Positions 38,689 through 48,737 of a stretch of DNA of 64,000 bases are shown piece by piece; the stretch's first letter is position 1, and each line of letters begins with the position of its first letter. The DNA is taken from assembly GCA_963977065.1 (NCBI GenBank), contig CAXBNF010000002.1, forward strand, positions 1 through 64,000, read 5' to 3'. Made by a program: the position numbers and the translations under genes. Below the pieces are notes generated by a model, which worked only from the letters and a program-made list of their open reading frames with translations, did no database searches and was not told where the DNA came from. The DNA is from Planktosalinus sp963977065 (GTDB lineage: Bacteria; Bacteroidota; Bacteroidia; Flavobacteriales; Flavobacteriaceae).

Positions 38689-39420
38689 TTATTTAACAAC
38701 AAACTTTAAAGTTGTTGTGTTGCTACCCTCTGAAAATCGAATAAAATAAAGACCGCTGTTTAAATTTGAAGTAGCGATTTTATTTAATCCAGAGTCAAGT
38801 TGTCCATTATTGATTAACTGACCATTTAGAGATAGTATTTCAAAATCTAAGCTGTTTAGAGATTCAATATTGAGAAAATCTGACGATATAGTATTCAGTA
38901 ATGATACACCAAGATTGTTTTCATAGTCTGAAACACTCAAATTTGGGTCAAAACGATATGTAAAGGTAATTGATTCACCTATTTCATTATCATCTGCATC
39001 TACCTGGAAAAATTTCCAAACAAAATCCATTGGGTAATTAGTCCCGTCACCTTCATTTTCATTAAAAAATTTATCAAATTCAGCATTTGTACCACCGGCT
39101 GGAATGGTTACCGGTCCTCCGGAAACAGGGTAAGTCTCTCCCTCCTGAACATCAAAAATACAAAGTGTAGCAAAACAAAATTGATAAGAACTACCATCTC
39201 CATTTGTGATTGATTCTAATTTTATTCTTACAAAAATATCATCTGTTTGAGATTCATTATTGATCCAGAAATATAAGGTTGCATTAGATTCTACAGTAGA
39301 ATTAAATGCACGAATGTCTCCATCCAAAATGGGCACATCATCATAGTCGGTTACATTAAACTGAGCAAATGTAAATGTTGTGAAAAATAAAAATACAAGT
39401 AATAAAGATATCTTTTTCAT
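38689..39420 (-). CDS. Secreted protein with type IX sorting domain, unknown
   Basis: This 243-residue protein has a signal peptide (ISLLLVFLFFTTFTFAQ). A beta-rich domain includes FCFATLCIFDVQEGETYPV with two cysteines and resembles extracellular beta-sandwich modules. A C-terminal T9SS sorting domain ends GLYFIRFSEGSNTTTLKFVVK. It lies between two Omp28-like thiol proteins, 17 bp upstream in transcription of the one at 37373. A terminator (39433-39462) separates it from the other. Confidence 0.8.
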   Translation of the reverse strand: MKKISLLLVFLFFTTFTFAQFNVTDYDDVPILDGDIRAFNSTVESNATLYFWINNESQTDDIFVRIKLESITNGDGSSYQFCFATLCIFDVQEGETYPVSGGPVTIPAGGTNAEFDKFFNENEGDGTNYPMDFVWKFFQVDADDNEIGESITFTYRFDPNLSVSDYENNLGVSLLNTISSDFLNIESLNSLDFEILSLNGQLINNGQLDSGLNKIATSNLNSGLYFIRFSEGSNTTTLKFVVK

Positions 39421-39432
39421 AATAGTGATTTT

Positions 39433-39462
39433 AAAAAAAGGGGAGGCCAGAATGACCTCCCC
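39433..39462 (-). terminator. Terminator of the leftward gene at 39471
   Basis: On the minus strand the stem GGGGAGG/CCTCCCC (plus coordinates 39456-39462 and 39440-39446) is followed by seven T residues (39433-39439). Confidence 0.85.
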
Positions 39463-39470
39463 GGGAAAAT

Positions 39471-41186
39471 TTATTTAATAATTAATTTTTGGGTTGAATT
39501 GTTTATGCCATCATTCATTTTGACAAGGTATAAACCAGAATTGAGGCCACTTAAATCAAGTTGTTCTCCGTTTGTAACATTTGAAGCATTGAAAACCTGC
39601 TTTCCTGTTATGTCAAAAATTGTGATATCCAGATTGGTTTCAGTATCAATATTTAAGACTCCTGATGTTGGGTTTGGATACAAATTCACAAAATTGGAAG
39701 ACTCAAATCCAATTGTACTTAGGAAATTCATAACGCTGAAAGTAATCTTTTCTTCAGATGAAAAATCGCCTCCTTGAGCTATTACTGTTCCGTCCGGAGT
39801 TTTAAGTGAGTATGAACCATTAGCAGAACAATGACCAATTCCATTATTAGAAGAGTCCAATATAGAAAAACTGTAACAATCATCTCCTGTCAAATCTAAT
39901 ATCAATTCAATTAATTCGTTTGTCTGTCCAGTATATGGTCCTCCAGAATGAATGATTTCATCAGCAGAATTTTTAATGTTCCAAGTTGTTTCCTCAGGAT
40001 TATCGTCAAGTTGGATAGCTAATTCAACTTCATTGATCTCAAAAACTTCTGATGCGTTAAAATCTAACGCAACTTCATTATTTGAGTTGTCATCATCATT
40101 TGAAATTGTAACAACGATATTATTAGTCTCGTTTAATTCAAAATTCACAACTGGCAATTCAACTATCGCACTCTCAAGTGTCTCTAAATTTCCATTCCAA
40201 GTATAGGTTTGAATGGCTCCTCCGTTTATTGAATATTCAATATCCAAAGAAGTCAAGGAATTAAAACCTAAATTTTGAATACTTACGACAGGGGAAACTT
40301 CATCACCACACATATCATTAATATTTTGAATGCTTTTTAGTGCTACGTCATTATCGTTTACAATTAAAATTGGAAAAGTACCGTTTCCTGATGGAATATT
40401 TTGTGTGGTTTCAGAAATAAATACTACGATTTCCATATTTTCAAGAACTGCTGGAACGTTATTATAATCTGCAGGAATTGTATATGTTAAGGTTTCACTC
40501 ACAAAAGATCCTGCTGTAGTTGTATTGATATCTATGCCCCACTGACCTGTTACTAAATGTACCAATCTATGCATATGATTATAGTTGTTACCTTGACCAC
40601 CACCGGATTGTGGGCCCAATGTATTGTTTTGCAATAAAGCTACATTGAGTTTGTTTGTTGCCTCAGGACTATCACAAGTATAATATGCTTCAACAATTAC
40701 TTTTAACTCTCTAGTACTTTCATCAATACCAGCTTCAACACTTACGTTGACATAAGAAGATTGAGGAATTGTTTGTACTGATGAAATAGTCCAATTTCCT
40801 CTGCCCATAGCGGTGGTTCCCGGAGCTGTCATTTCCCTTCCGGGAAAGTTTTGACGGTTTACAGTACCTGATGGATAACCAAAACCACCACCTGAGTAGG
40901 ACTGTAATACTATTGCATTTCCAAAGGGGGTTCTGAAATCAGGTTGCCCTGCTCCCGGATTTGAGAATCCGCCTTGATGGATATTGATTACAAAAAAGTC
41001 GTCTGGATAGTTATTTTTAATATTATTAGCAATTGCATGACCCTGTGGACAAAAAACGCAATTAATACCAGTAAATTCTTCAAGAATAACTTTTCTGTTT
41101 TCTGGTTCTGTACTTACTATTGTTTGGCTAAAAAGCGGAAAAGCCACAAAAAGCAAAGCAACTGGAAAAAGTAATTTTTTTAACAT
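39471..41186 (-). CDS. Omp28-related secreted protein with CxxC and type IX sorting domain
   Basis: This 571-residue protein has a signal peptide (LLFPVALLFVAFPLFSQ). An Omp28-type domain near the N-terminus holds VILEEFTGINCVFCPQGHAIANNI (Cys43, Cys46) and GYPSGTVNRQ. A long beta region with Ig-like segments follows (about 250-480). The C-terminus is a T9SS type A sorting domain (FVNLYPNPTSGVLNIDT ... GLYLVKMNDGINNSTQKLIIK). It would thus be placed on or outside the cell. With the lipoprotein at 37373 it forms a pair of surface CxxC proteins. It is divergent from the TlpA-like gene, with 188 bp between starts. Confidence 0.85.
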   Translation of the reverse strand: MLKKLLFPVALLFVAFPLFSQTIVSTEPENRKVILEEFTGINCVFCPQGHAIANNIKNNYPDDFFVINIHQGGFSNPGAGQPDFRTPFGNAIVLQSYSGGGFGYPSGTVNRQNFPGREMTAPGTTAMGRGNWTISSVQTIPQSSYVNVSVEAGIDESTRELKVIVEAYYTCDSPEATNKLNVALLQNNTLGPQSGGGQGNNYNHMHRLVHLVTGQWGIDINTTTAGSFVSETLTYTIPADYNNVPAVLENMEIVVFISETTQNIPSGNGTFPILIVNDNDVALKSIQNINDMCGDEVSPVVSIQNLGFNSLTSLDIEYSINGGAIQTYTWNGNLETLESAIVELPVVNFELNETNNIVVTISNDDDNSNNEVALDFNASEVFEINEVELAIQLDDNPEETTWNIKNSADEIIHSGGPYTGQTNELIELILDLTGDDCYSFSILDSSNNGIGHCSANGSYSLKTPDGTVIAQGGDFSSEEKITFSVMNFLSTIGFESSNFVNLYPNPTSGVLNIDTETNLDITIFDITGKQVFNASNVTNGEQLDLSGLNSGLYLVKMNDGINNSTQKLIIK

Positions 41187-41374
41187 GATTGTAAGTTTTT
41201 AAGTTTTTTTGTTAGAATAATTTCCAAATATAATATTTATAAATAAATTAAAGAAAATTTAACATTATTCATTTTGGAATTACAACTTAGATTTCTAAAT
41301 AAATTATGATTTTATTTAAATTTTAAAATTTATATTGCTAATATTGCCTTTCAAATCTAATACATTTCTAAACT

Positions 41375-41857
41375 ATGAAAGTTCTATTTTCCCTTTTTGT
41401 CACCTTCTTTTTTCTGAATTCCTTTGCTCAAAACGAGCTACCTGATATGACCTTAAAAAATCTTGACGGAACTGATGTAAACATTCAGGATATTTCAAAA
41501 AACGATCAAATTGTAATCGTTTCGCTATGGGCAACTTGGTGTGTACCCTGCATTAATGAACTTGACGCCATTAGTGAAGTATGGGAGCAATGGAAAGATG
41601 AAACCAATGTAAAACTTTATGCAATCTCTGTTGATGATGCCAGAAGCGTAAGAAGAGTGAGACCTATGATTAATGGAAAAAGTTGGGATTATGAATTTTT
41701 ACTGGACACAAACAATGACTTAAGGAGAGTACTCGGTGCCGCTACAGTTCCTTTAACCATGGTTGTTAAAAACAATAAAATTCTTTACAGACATTCTGGA
41801 TATACTCCCGGTGCTGAAGATGAGTTGTATGAAAAAGTCGTTAAAAATTCCAAATAA
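41375..41857 (+). CDS. TlpA-like periplasmic thioredoxin
   Basis: This 160-residue protein has a signal peptide (LFSLFVTFFFLNSFAQ) and one thioredoxin domain with active site SLWATWCVPCINEL (Cys56, Cys59) and the cis-proline in GAATVPLTMVV. It is a classic periplasmic disulfide reductant. It is 30 bp upstream of a barrel-protein gene on the same strand and divergent from the Omp28-like CxxC protein gene, so a shared thiol pathway is plausible. Confidence 0.9.
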   Translation: MKVLFSLFVTFFFLNSFAQNELPDMTLKNLDGTDVNIQDISKNDQIVIVSLWATWCVPCINELDAISEVWEQWKDETNVKLYAISVDDARSVRRVRPMINGKSWDYEFLLDTNNDLRRVLGAATVPLTMVVKNNKILYRHSGYTPGAEDELYEKVVKNSK

Positions 41858-41887
41858 ACCCTCGCAAACTAACTAACAAGACTTACT

Positions 41888-43540
41888 ATGAAAAATACAT
41901 TGGCGGCAATTTTTTGCATATGCTTCACTTATTCTATAATTTCTCAGGATTCAGGAATTTTTTTTGGTGGATTTGAATCAAATTCACAATGGCTTCAAGA
42001 TGATGAAGGCTTAAATATTCTGGCACCCCAAGAGCGGTTTCGCGCAAACAATTATCTTACTTTAAACTATAATTTAGGAAAATTTACTGCCGGTATTCAA
42101 TATGAATCCTACCTTCCAGTTCCACTATTGGGCTATGCACCAAATCTTGAAGGAAATGGAATTGGAACTTATTACCTAAATTTCAAACACGAATCTCTCG
42201 ACATTACGGCAGGATATCTTTATGAGCAATTTGGTAGTGGTTTGATTTTACGATTCTGGGAGGACAGACAATTGGGCTTAAACAATGCTCTAAAAGGCGT
42301 AAGAGTTAAATTCTCCCCTACAGACTACCTGCATTTAATGGGCCTTTATGGTGAACAACGCAATGGTTTTGAAACCTCTGCCGGGGTAACTCAAGGAGTT
42401 GATGCCATTTTAGACTTAGGTCAAATCCTGGAAGTTGATGATTTATTTTTAGACCTTGCCGGGAGCTATGTTGGCAGATACCAGGATAATCTTGGTAGTT
42501 TAAATTTACCCTCTGCTGTTAATGCATATTCAGGAAGAATTGACTTGTTATACAAAAGTTTTACAGCAGGCTTTGAAGCTATCCACAAAGAACCAGACGT
42601 TTTGGTCAACGAAGGCATTATCACAAACAACGAAGAACTTTACAAAGGCTCGGCTATTTTGCTAAATTTGGGCTATTCTCAAAGGGGCCTTGGAATCAAT
42701 GCTGCATTAAGACGCATTGAAAACTTTAGTTTTTATGCAGACCGCTTTGCTGAGGGAAATGAATTTAATCAGGAATTGATTAACTATGTTCCCGGGCTTA
42801 CAAAACAACACGACTATCAATTAACAAATATCTATGTTTATAACCCTCAGGCTCGTTTGCTTATTACAGAAACACAAACACAAGCCGGTGAAATGGGAGC
42901 CCAAATTGATGGGTTTTACACTTTTGAAAAAGACACCCCACTTGGCGGAAAATATGGAACAAAAATAAGTATGAATTTTGCCTATTGGGCAGGCCTTGAT
43001 GCTGAATTTGATGTGGAAAACAATGGATATAAATCAGAGTTTATTGGCATGGATGGAGATCGCTACTTCAGAGAGTTTTCTACCGAAATAAGAAAAAGAT
43101 GGACTGAAAATCTAAGCGGAATTTACACATACAACAATGTTATAATTGACAAAGGAATAACAGATGGTAGCCCGCTTGCAATTGATGATATACTTGCAAA
43201 TATCGCAGTTCTTGAACACACCTACCGCCTTGGCGGTGGAAAAGCATTGCGTTTTGAATTACAACATTTATGGACAGATGATGACCGAAAAAACTGGGCT
43301 GCAACTTTACTTGAATACAACTTCTCACCACGTTTGGGAGTTTATGTAACAGACTCCTGGAATTATGGAGGTGAGGATGAAATTCACTACTACAATGTTG
43401 GTGGGAGCTACACCAAAGGCAGAACAAGACTTGCTCTAAACTATGGCCGTCAACGAGGCGGTTTGATTTGTGTAGGTGGAGTTTGCAGACTTGTTCCTGA
43501 AAATACAGGATTCTCAATGAATCTTGCAGTCTCTTTCTAA
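41888..43540 (+). CDS. Outer-membrane beta-barrel-like protein (possibly DUF6029)
   Basis: This 550-residue exported protein starts with a signal peptide. It consists of alternating amphipathic beta strands rich in Tyr, Gly and Asn (for example GIGTYYLNFKHESLDITAGYLYEQFG) and ends with an aromatic terminal strand (FSMNLAVSF), as in outer-membrane barrels. The segment LYEQFGSGLILRFWEDRQLGLNNALKGVR resembles the DUF6029 family, from memory. Two cysteines sit close together near the end (LICVGGVCRLV). This suggests that the TlpA-like protein encoded just before it keeps them reduced or correctly paired. Function is unknown. Confidence 0.7.
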   Translation: MKNTLAAIFCICFTYSIISQDSGIFFGGFESNSQWLQDDEGLNILAPQERFRANNYLTLNYNLGKFTAGIQYESYLPVPLLGYAPNLEGNGIGTYYLNFKHESLDITAGYLYEQFGSGLILRFWEDRQLGLNNALKGVRVKFSPTDYLHLMGLYGEQRNGFETSAGVTQGVDAILDLGQILEVDDLFLDLAGSYVGRYQDNLGSLNLPSAVNAYSGRIDLLYKSFTAGFEAIHKEPDVLVNEGIITNNEELYKGSAILLNLGYSQRGLGINAALRRIENFSFYADRFAEGNEFNQELINYVPGLTKQHDYQLTNIYVYNPQARLLITETQTQAGEMGAQIDGFYTFEKDTPLGGKYGTKISMNFAYWAGLDAEFDVENNGYKSEFIGMDGDRYFREFSTEIRKRWTENLSGIYTYNNVIIDKGITDGSPLAIDDILANIAVLEHTYRLGGGKALRFELQHLWTDDDRKNWAATLLEYNFSPRLGVYVTDSWNYGGEDEIHYYNVGGSYTKGRTRLALNYGRQRGGLICVGGVCRLVPENTGFSMNLAVSF

Positions 43541-43563
43541 ATTAAAAATTTTATTTCATAACT

Positions 43564-43594
43564 AATGTCTGGCATTTAAAGTCAGACATTTTTA
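43564..43594 (+). terminator. Rho-independent terminator
   Basis: The stem AATGTCTG/CAGACATT (43564-43571 with 43583-43590) has an 11-nt loop and is followed by a T-rich run. It lies 24 bp after the barrel-protein stop. Confidence 0.8.
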
Positions 43595-43656
43595 TTTTAA
43601 TTGAATTCAAATTTGATATAATATCCTTATATTCGGGTATCTAAAAAAATCAACTT

Positions 43657-45936
43657 ATGAAAAAGCTTTACTTTTTAATTGTTCTTCTCTTTCCACTTTT
43701 TACCTCAGCTCAAAATTTGCAGCCTGATTTTTTCAATTCTCTTGACAAATCACAAATCACCTCGGGTATATTGTATGACCGTGTGTATCCAATAGCAGAC
43801 TTAACTTCTGAAAAAAAATTTGTTACCGGAAACATAATGGCTCAAGCGCTTTCTGAACTCTCCAGAGCAGATTATTTGAAAAGGTTTCCCGACTACAACA
43901 ACATAAAAGAAATAAAGAAACAGGCCTATTTAAACAATCAAGTGCCACTAAGCATTGTGGTTTCAGAAATTCAAAAAATAAATACTTCTGCTTTTGATGA
44001 AGGTTATATAACTGTTAATACTGAAGGTGATCTTCATTTAAACCAACCACTTCAAGAGAATCATTTTGACAACTTTAAGGTTCATCTAGCGGCTCCATTG
44101 GTTGAGGATTACAAAGGACTCAACGTTAATTTCAGTTTTCCCGAAAATTTAATTTTCAATACAACTGAATTTGAAATCCAAAACATACAGGTCGATTTTA
44201 ACAATAATGGCTTTGAAAATATCATTCCCAATCAATCAAAAATTGTTCATTTCAATTCTGAAGGTGACAAACCCATTACATTTAAAATCACTTTAGAAAA
44301 CAACGAAGAATTCCTATTGTATTCTTCTATCAATATCACCAAAAGTGCAGCAGATTATAACGCCAGAAATGCCGGTATCATTCAACCCATTGAATCCACA
44401 ATTCCTTATCAAGGTTTTGGTGAAAGCCAGGCCTATACCGGGATTGGAGAATTTCAAATCTTTGTTGACAATGTCGATGGAGTCCTTGACAAACCCATAA
44501 TCATCATCGACGGTTTTGACCCGGGTGACACGCGTGATATCACCGCTGTGTATCAATTAATGAACTTTAATAACGGCACAGAAAACCTGGCTGATGAAGC
44601 CAGGGATTTGGGCTATGATGTGGTGATTTTAAACTTTCCGGTTTACACCAGAAACGGAAGTGAAATTATTGATGGCGGTGCAGATTTCATTCAAAGAAAT
44701 GCCTTTATCCTGGTTGAACTCATCAACGAAATCAACGCTCAAAAAGTGGGTGATGAAGAGCTTGTTATTATTGGACCCAGTATGGGCGGGCTCATATCGA
44801 GATATGCACTCGCTTATATGGAACAAAACAGTCTTGAACACGATACCCGCCTTTGGCTGTCTTTTGACGCACCTCATCTGGGGGCAAATGTGCCTATCGG
44901 GTTTCAGCATTTGTTAAACTATATCGCTTTTGGACCTGTTGGTGATGTGGCATTTCAAGATCTGGTAAACGGTCTTTTACGTAATCCAGCCGCTAGTCAA
45001 ATGTTATTAGACCATCTGGACGGTCATTTATTACCCGGTGACCCCGTGGAATTTGACCCCACAATCGTTTTACCCACGGGCGCTCCCAATTTTAGAACTG
45101 ATTTTCAAAACGAACTCGATGCTTTGGGTTACCCTCAAGAAACCAGAAATATTGCCATCTCTAATGGAAGCGGTTCTAGTGAGACTACCGGTACACCAGG
45201 TATGAACGTGATTGACTGGACCTTTTATCCCGATGGCCCCACAGGCAACACACGCGCTCTCATCGAATTATATTTTACACCCCCTGCTTCACAAACCATA
45301 AGAGTTAGCAGAATACGAAGTCAAATTTTAATTGTAGTCTGGATAACCGTTGACGAAAGCGAAGCTTTTGCCATGTCACCGGCTACCTCAGCTGGTCTCG
45401 ATAGTGCTCCCGGCGGACAGTTTGATATTGCCGGTTTGGCTGCTGGTGCAGGTAACAACCCTATTTTAATTGAATTTTTAGACAACCTCAACATTGATGC
45501 ATTTGATTTTATACCCACCTTAAGTTCGTTGGCAATCACCACAACAAACGACTGGTATGCCCCTGTAAACGAAAGTGATATCAATGTTTTTGATGCCTTT
45601 TACATTCCTGATAGCAATGAACAACACATAACATTGACCCAAGAAAATGTTGATTTTGCAAGAGACGAGATTTTTTTAGACCCCTTATCTAATGAAGACT
45701 TTAATGTACAAACTGTTAAACTTGAAAACAATCCCATCAATGACCATCTTGTGTTACTGGGCTCATTGGAAAATGCCGAACTTCAAATCGTTGACCTCAC
45801 TGGAAAAGTGATTTTTGAAGAAACCAAAATCTTGGAAAACAGAACCACTATCCCTATCAATGTGAGCAGCGGTTTGTATATTCTTTCCATTTCAAACGAA
45901 CTTGTGAACCAAAAAATAAAATTTGTGGTTCGGTAA
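43657..45936 (+). CDS. Secreted alpha/beta-hydrolase (PGAP1/lipase-like) with type IX sorting tail
   Basis: This 759-residue protein has a signal peptide (YFLIVLLFPLFTSAQ) and an N-terminal beta region (about 20-270). An alpha/beta-hydrolase domain follows, with PIIIIDGFDPGDTRD and the nucleophile elbow VIIGPSMGGLISRYALAYM (Ser375). The SFDAPHLGAN segment and PGAP1-like order suggest a lipase or esterase. The C-terminus is a T9SS sorting domain (LEIVDLTGKVIFEE-like strand, then GLYILSISNELVNQKIKFVVR). It should be secreted to degrade lipids or esters; the exact substrate is unknown. It is transcribed alone. Confidence 0.83.
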   Translation: MKKLYFLIVLLFPLFTSAQNLQPDFFNSLDKSQITSGILYDRVYPIADLTSEKKFVTGNIMAQALSELSRADYLKRFPDYNNIKEIKKQAYLNNQVPLSIVVSEIQKINTSAFDEGYITVNTEGDLHLNQPLQENHFDNFKVHLAAPLVEDYKGLNVNFSFPENLIFNTTEFEIQNIQVDFNNNGFENIIPNQSKIVHFNSEGDKPITFKITLENNEEFLLYSSINITKSAADYNARNAGIIQPIESTIPYQGFGESQAYTGIGEFQIFVDNVDGVLDKPIIIIDGFDPGDTRDITAVYQLMNFNNGTENLADEARDLGYDVVILNFPVYTRNGSEIIDGGADFIQRNAFILVELINEINAQKVGDEELVIIGPSMGGLISRYALAYMEQNSLEHDTRLWLSFDAPHLGANVPIGFQHLLNYIAFGPVGDVAFQDLVNGLLRNPAASQMLLDHLDGHLLPGDPVEFDPTIVLPTGAPNFRTDFQNELDALGYPQETRNIAISNGSGSSETTGTPGMNVIDWTFYPDGPTGNTRALIELYFTPPASQTIRVSRIRSQILIVVWITVDESEAFAMSPATSAGLDSAPGGQFDIAGLAAGAGNNPILIEFLDNLNIDAFDFIPTLSSLAITTTNDWYAPVNESDINVFDAFYIPDSNEQHITLTQENVDFARDEIFLDPLSNEDFNVQTVKLENNPINDHLVLLGSLENAELQIVDLTGKVIFEETKILENRTTIPINVSSGLYILSISNELVNQKIKFVVR

Positions 45937-45957
45937 TAAAATGACAAAATGAATATT

Positions 45958-45984
45958 AAAGCCTGAAATTTTCAGGCTTTTTTT
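45958..45984. terminator. Bidirectional terminator between convergent genes
   Basis: The near-perfect palindrome AAAGCCTGAAA/TTTCAGGCTTT (45958-45980) is followed by T residues and preceded by A residues. It serves both the hydrolase gene and valS. Confidence 0.85.
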
Positions 45985-48613
45985 ATTGTAGTCGGGCAAT
46001 ACTCTCTTTCAAAGTATTAATTTTTGCCAATGCATCGGCTTCTTTTTTTCTTTCAGAAGTGATAACCGCCTCAGGTGCATTGTTTACAAAACGCTCGTTT
46101 GCTAACTTTGCTTGAACCGATTTTAAAAATCCTTGTGTGTATTTGAGTTCGATTTGAAGTTTCTCAATTTCCTCTTCCACATTTATCGCTCCAGCCACAG
46201 GAATAAAATATTCATTTGATTTTACCCTGAAACTCAAAGCTCCGGCTACTTTATCATCAACATAACTCAGTGATTCTAAATTTCCAAGTTTAGAAATGAT
46301 GGAATCAAAAGCTGCACTAAAACCTTCAGCATTCATTACTAAAAGATTAATAGTGTCTTTAAACGAAATATTTTTCTCTTTTCTAATGGTACGAATGCCT
46401 GAAATCACTTCAGCGGCAATCTCAAATTCTGTTAGCAAGAAAGTATCAAAAGATTTTGTTTCGGGCCAGCGATTTATAATCAAAGCTTCTTCAGGAGTTC
46501 TTTCAGAGATGTTTTGCCAGATTTCTTCGGTTAAAAACGGCATATAGGGATGTAACAATCGTAGGTTATTTTCCAAAGCATCAATCACTGCATCAAAGCT
46601 TTTCTTATCAATGGGCTGACCAAAAGCGGGCTTGACCATTTCAAGCAACCAGGAACAAAAGTCATCCCATACCAGTTTGTAAGTCGCCATCAGGGCATCA
46701 CTGATTCTATATTTGCTGAAGTGATCTTCAATTTCAATTAGTGTATTTTGCAACTTGGCATTGTACCAAGTCAAAGCCTTTTCTGCATAATCGGGCTGAG
46801 GGATTTCTGCTACTTCCCATCCTTCAACAAGCCTAAAAGCATTCCAAATTTTGTTTGCAAAGCCTTTTCCCTGACTACACAATTGTTCATCAAAAAGCAG
46901 ATCGTTCCCGGCAGAAGCGCTTAAAAGAAGACCTACTCGCACACCGTCTGCTCCATATTGTTCTATGAGTCCCAAAGCATCCGGCGAGTTGCCAAGTGAT
47001 TTTGACATTTTGCGGCGTTGCTTGTCTCTTACAAGTCCTGTTAAATATACATTTTCAAAGGGTCGCTTTCCGGTGTATTCATAGCCGGCGATTATCATTC
47101 TGGCAACCCAGAAAAATAAAATATCAGGTCCGGTAACCAGATCATTTGTGGGATAATAGTATTTGAATTCTTCATTTTCAGGGTCAAGAATTCCACCAAA
47201 AACACTCATAGGCCACAACCAGGACGAAAACCAAGTATCAAGGGCATCCGGGTCTTGTTTGAGCTCATTTTCCGAAAGGGTATCATTTCCGGATTTTTTT
47301 CGCGCAAGCGAAAGGGCTTCTTCCTTAGTTTCGGCCACAACAAAATCATCTTTTCCATCACCAAAATAAAATGCCGGTATTTGCTGTCCCCACCATAGTT
47401 GACGTGAGATATTCCAGTCTCTAATGTTTTCCATCCAATGGCGGTAGGTATTATCAAACTTTTTAGGGAAAAGTTTAACTTCTTCGGTTTCAAGTACAGC
47501 TTTGATTGCCGGTTTTACCAGTTCTTCCATATTCAAAAACCACTGATCACTAAGGCGTGGCTCAATGACAGCCTTGGTGCGCTCACTGGTACCTACTTTA
47601 TTAAGATGATCCTCAATTTTCAAAATATGCCCTTTTTCTTCGAGTTCTTTGACGATTTGCTTTCTAACCTCAAAGCGGTCTTTACCCTCATAATGCAATC
47701 CAAAAGAGTTCAAAGTTCCGTTTGGGTTTAAGATGTCGATGATTTCCAGTTGGTGCTTATCTCCCAGGATTTTATCGTTTTCATCGTGAGCCGGTGTTAC
47801 TTTTAAGCAGCCCGTTCCAAACTCCATATCAACATAGTCGTCTTCAATAATAGGAATCACACGGTTTGCAATGGGTACAATCACCTTTTTCCCTTTGAGG
47901 TGAGTAAATCGCTCATCATTTGGGTTGATGCAGATGGCGGTGTCTCCTAAAATGGTTTCAGGACGCGTAGTTGCAATAGTTAGTGAATCTTTACTTTCTT
48001 CAATTTTATATTTAATAAAGTATAATTTCCCTTGTTGTTCTTCAAAAATTACTTCTTCATCAGAAAGGGTGGTTTGAGCTTCAGGATCCCAGTTTACCAT
48101 TCTAAAACCGCGATAAATCAATCCTTTGTTATACAAATCAACAAAGAATTTTATTACAGATGCTGACATATCGTCATCGAGTGTAAACTTGGTGCGGTCC
48201 CAGTCACAGGAGCAACCTAATTTTTTGAGTTGTTCAAGGATAATTCCGCCATGTTTATCGGTCCATTCCCAGGCGTGTTTCAAAAATTCCTCTCGTGTTA
48301 AATCAGCTTTATTTATGCCTTCTTCTTTTAATTTTGCCACGACTTTAGCTTCTGTGGCTATTGAGGCATGGTCTGTGCCGGGAACCCAACAGGCGTTAAA
48401 GCCTTTTAGACGCGCTCTTCTTATCAGTACATCCTGAATGGTATTGTTCAACATATGACCCATGTGCAGTACTCCGGTAACATTGGGTGGTGGAATGACA
48501 ATGGTATAGGGCGTTTTCTCATTGGGCACCGAATGAAAATAATTATTTTTCATCCAGTAGCCATACCATTTGTCCTCAACGGTTAGTGCATCATAGTTTG
48601 ACGAGATACTCAT
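45983..48613 (-). CDS. valS: Valyl-tRNA synthetase
   Basis: This 876-residue class I synthetase has the HIGH-type motif PPPNVTGVLHMGHML, the editing domain (TTRPETILGDTAICINP), the KMSKS loop KMSKSLGNSPD, an anticodon-binding domain and a C-terminal coiled-coil arm (about 810-876, IEKLQIELKYTQGFLKSVQAKL). Length is normal. It is transcribed alone. A perfect -7 element lies about 30 bp upstream of the ATG. Confidence 0.97.
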   Translation of the reverse strand: MSISSNYDALTVEDKWYGYWMKNNYFHSVPNEKTPYTIVIPPPNVTGVLHMGHMLNNTIQDVLIRRARLKGFNACWVPGTDHASIATEAKVVAKLKEEGINKADLTREEFLKHAWEWTDKHGGIILEQLKKLGCSCDWDRTKFTLDDDMSASVIKFFVDLYNKGLIYRGFRMVNWDPEAQTTLSDEEVIFEEQQGKLYFIKYKIEESKDSLTIATTRPETILGDTAICINPNDERFTHLKGKKVIVPIANRVIPIIEDDYVDMEFGTGCLKVTPAHDENDKILGDKHQLEIIDILNPNGTLNSFGLHYEGKDRFEVRKQIVKELEEKGHILKIEDHLNKVGTSERTKAVIEPRLSDQWFLNMEELVKPAIKAVLETEEVKLFPKKFDNTYRHWMENIRDWNISRQLWWGQQIPAFYFGDGKDDFVVAETKEEALSLARKKSGNDTLSENELKQDPDALDTWFSSWLWPMSVFGGILDPENEEFKYYYPTNDLVTGPDILFFWVARMIIAGYEYTGKRPFENVYLTGLVRDKQRRKMSKSLGNSPDALGLIEQYGADGVRVGLLLSASAGNDLLFDEQLCSQGKGFANKIWNAFRLVEGWEVAEIPQPDYAEKALTWYNAKLQNTLIEIEDHFSKYRISDALMATYKLVWDDFCSWLLEMVKPAFGQPIDKKSFDAVIDALENNLRLLHPYMPFLTEEIWQNISERTPEEALIINRWPETKSFDTFLLTEFEIAAEVISGIRTIRKEKNISFKDTINLLVMNAEGFSAAFDSIISKLGNLESLSYVDDKVAGALSFRVKSNEYFIPVAGAINVEEEIEKLQIELKYTQGFLKSVQAKLANERFVNNAPEAVITSERKKEADALAKINTLKESIARLQ

Positions 48614-48641
48614 TTTTTGGTCTGATTTTTGAAATAGATTG

Positions 48642-48649
48642 CAAAAGTA
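48642..48649 (-). promoter_or_regulatory. -7 promoter element TACTTTTG of valS
   Basis: On the minus strand TACTTTTG is a perfect TAnnTTTG match, ending 28 bp before the valS ATG. Confidence 0.55.
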
Positions 48650-48737
48650 GTTATAACTTCAAGATTATAAAAGTGAATAACTTAATTTGCTTGAAGTTTA
48701 AAAAGTAATTACATTAGCAACTTAAAACTTAGAAATT

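Noticed and set aside
44660..44917. 85-codon plus-strand frame inside the hydrolase gene
   Set aside because: It is a shadow of the well-supported 759-residue hydrolase reading frame.
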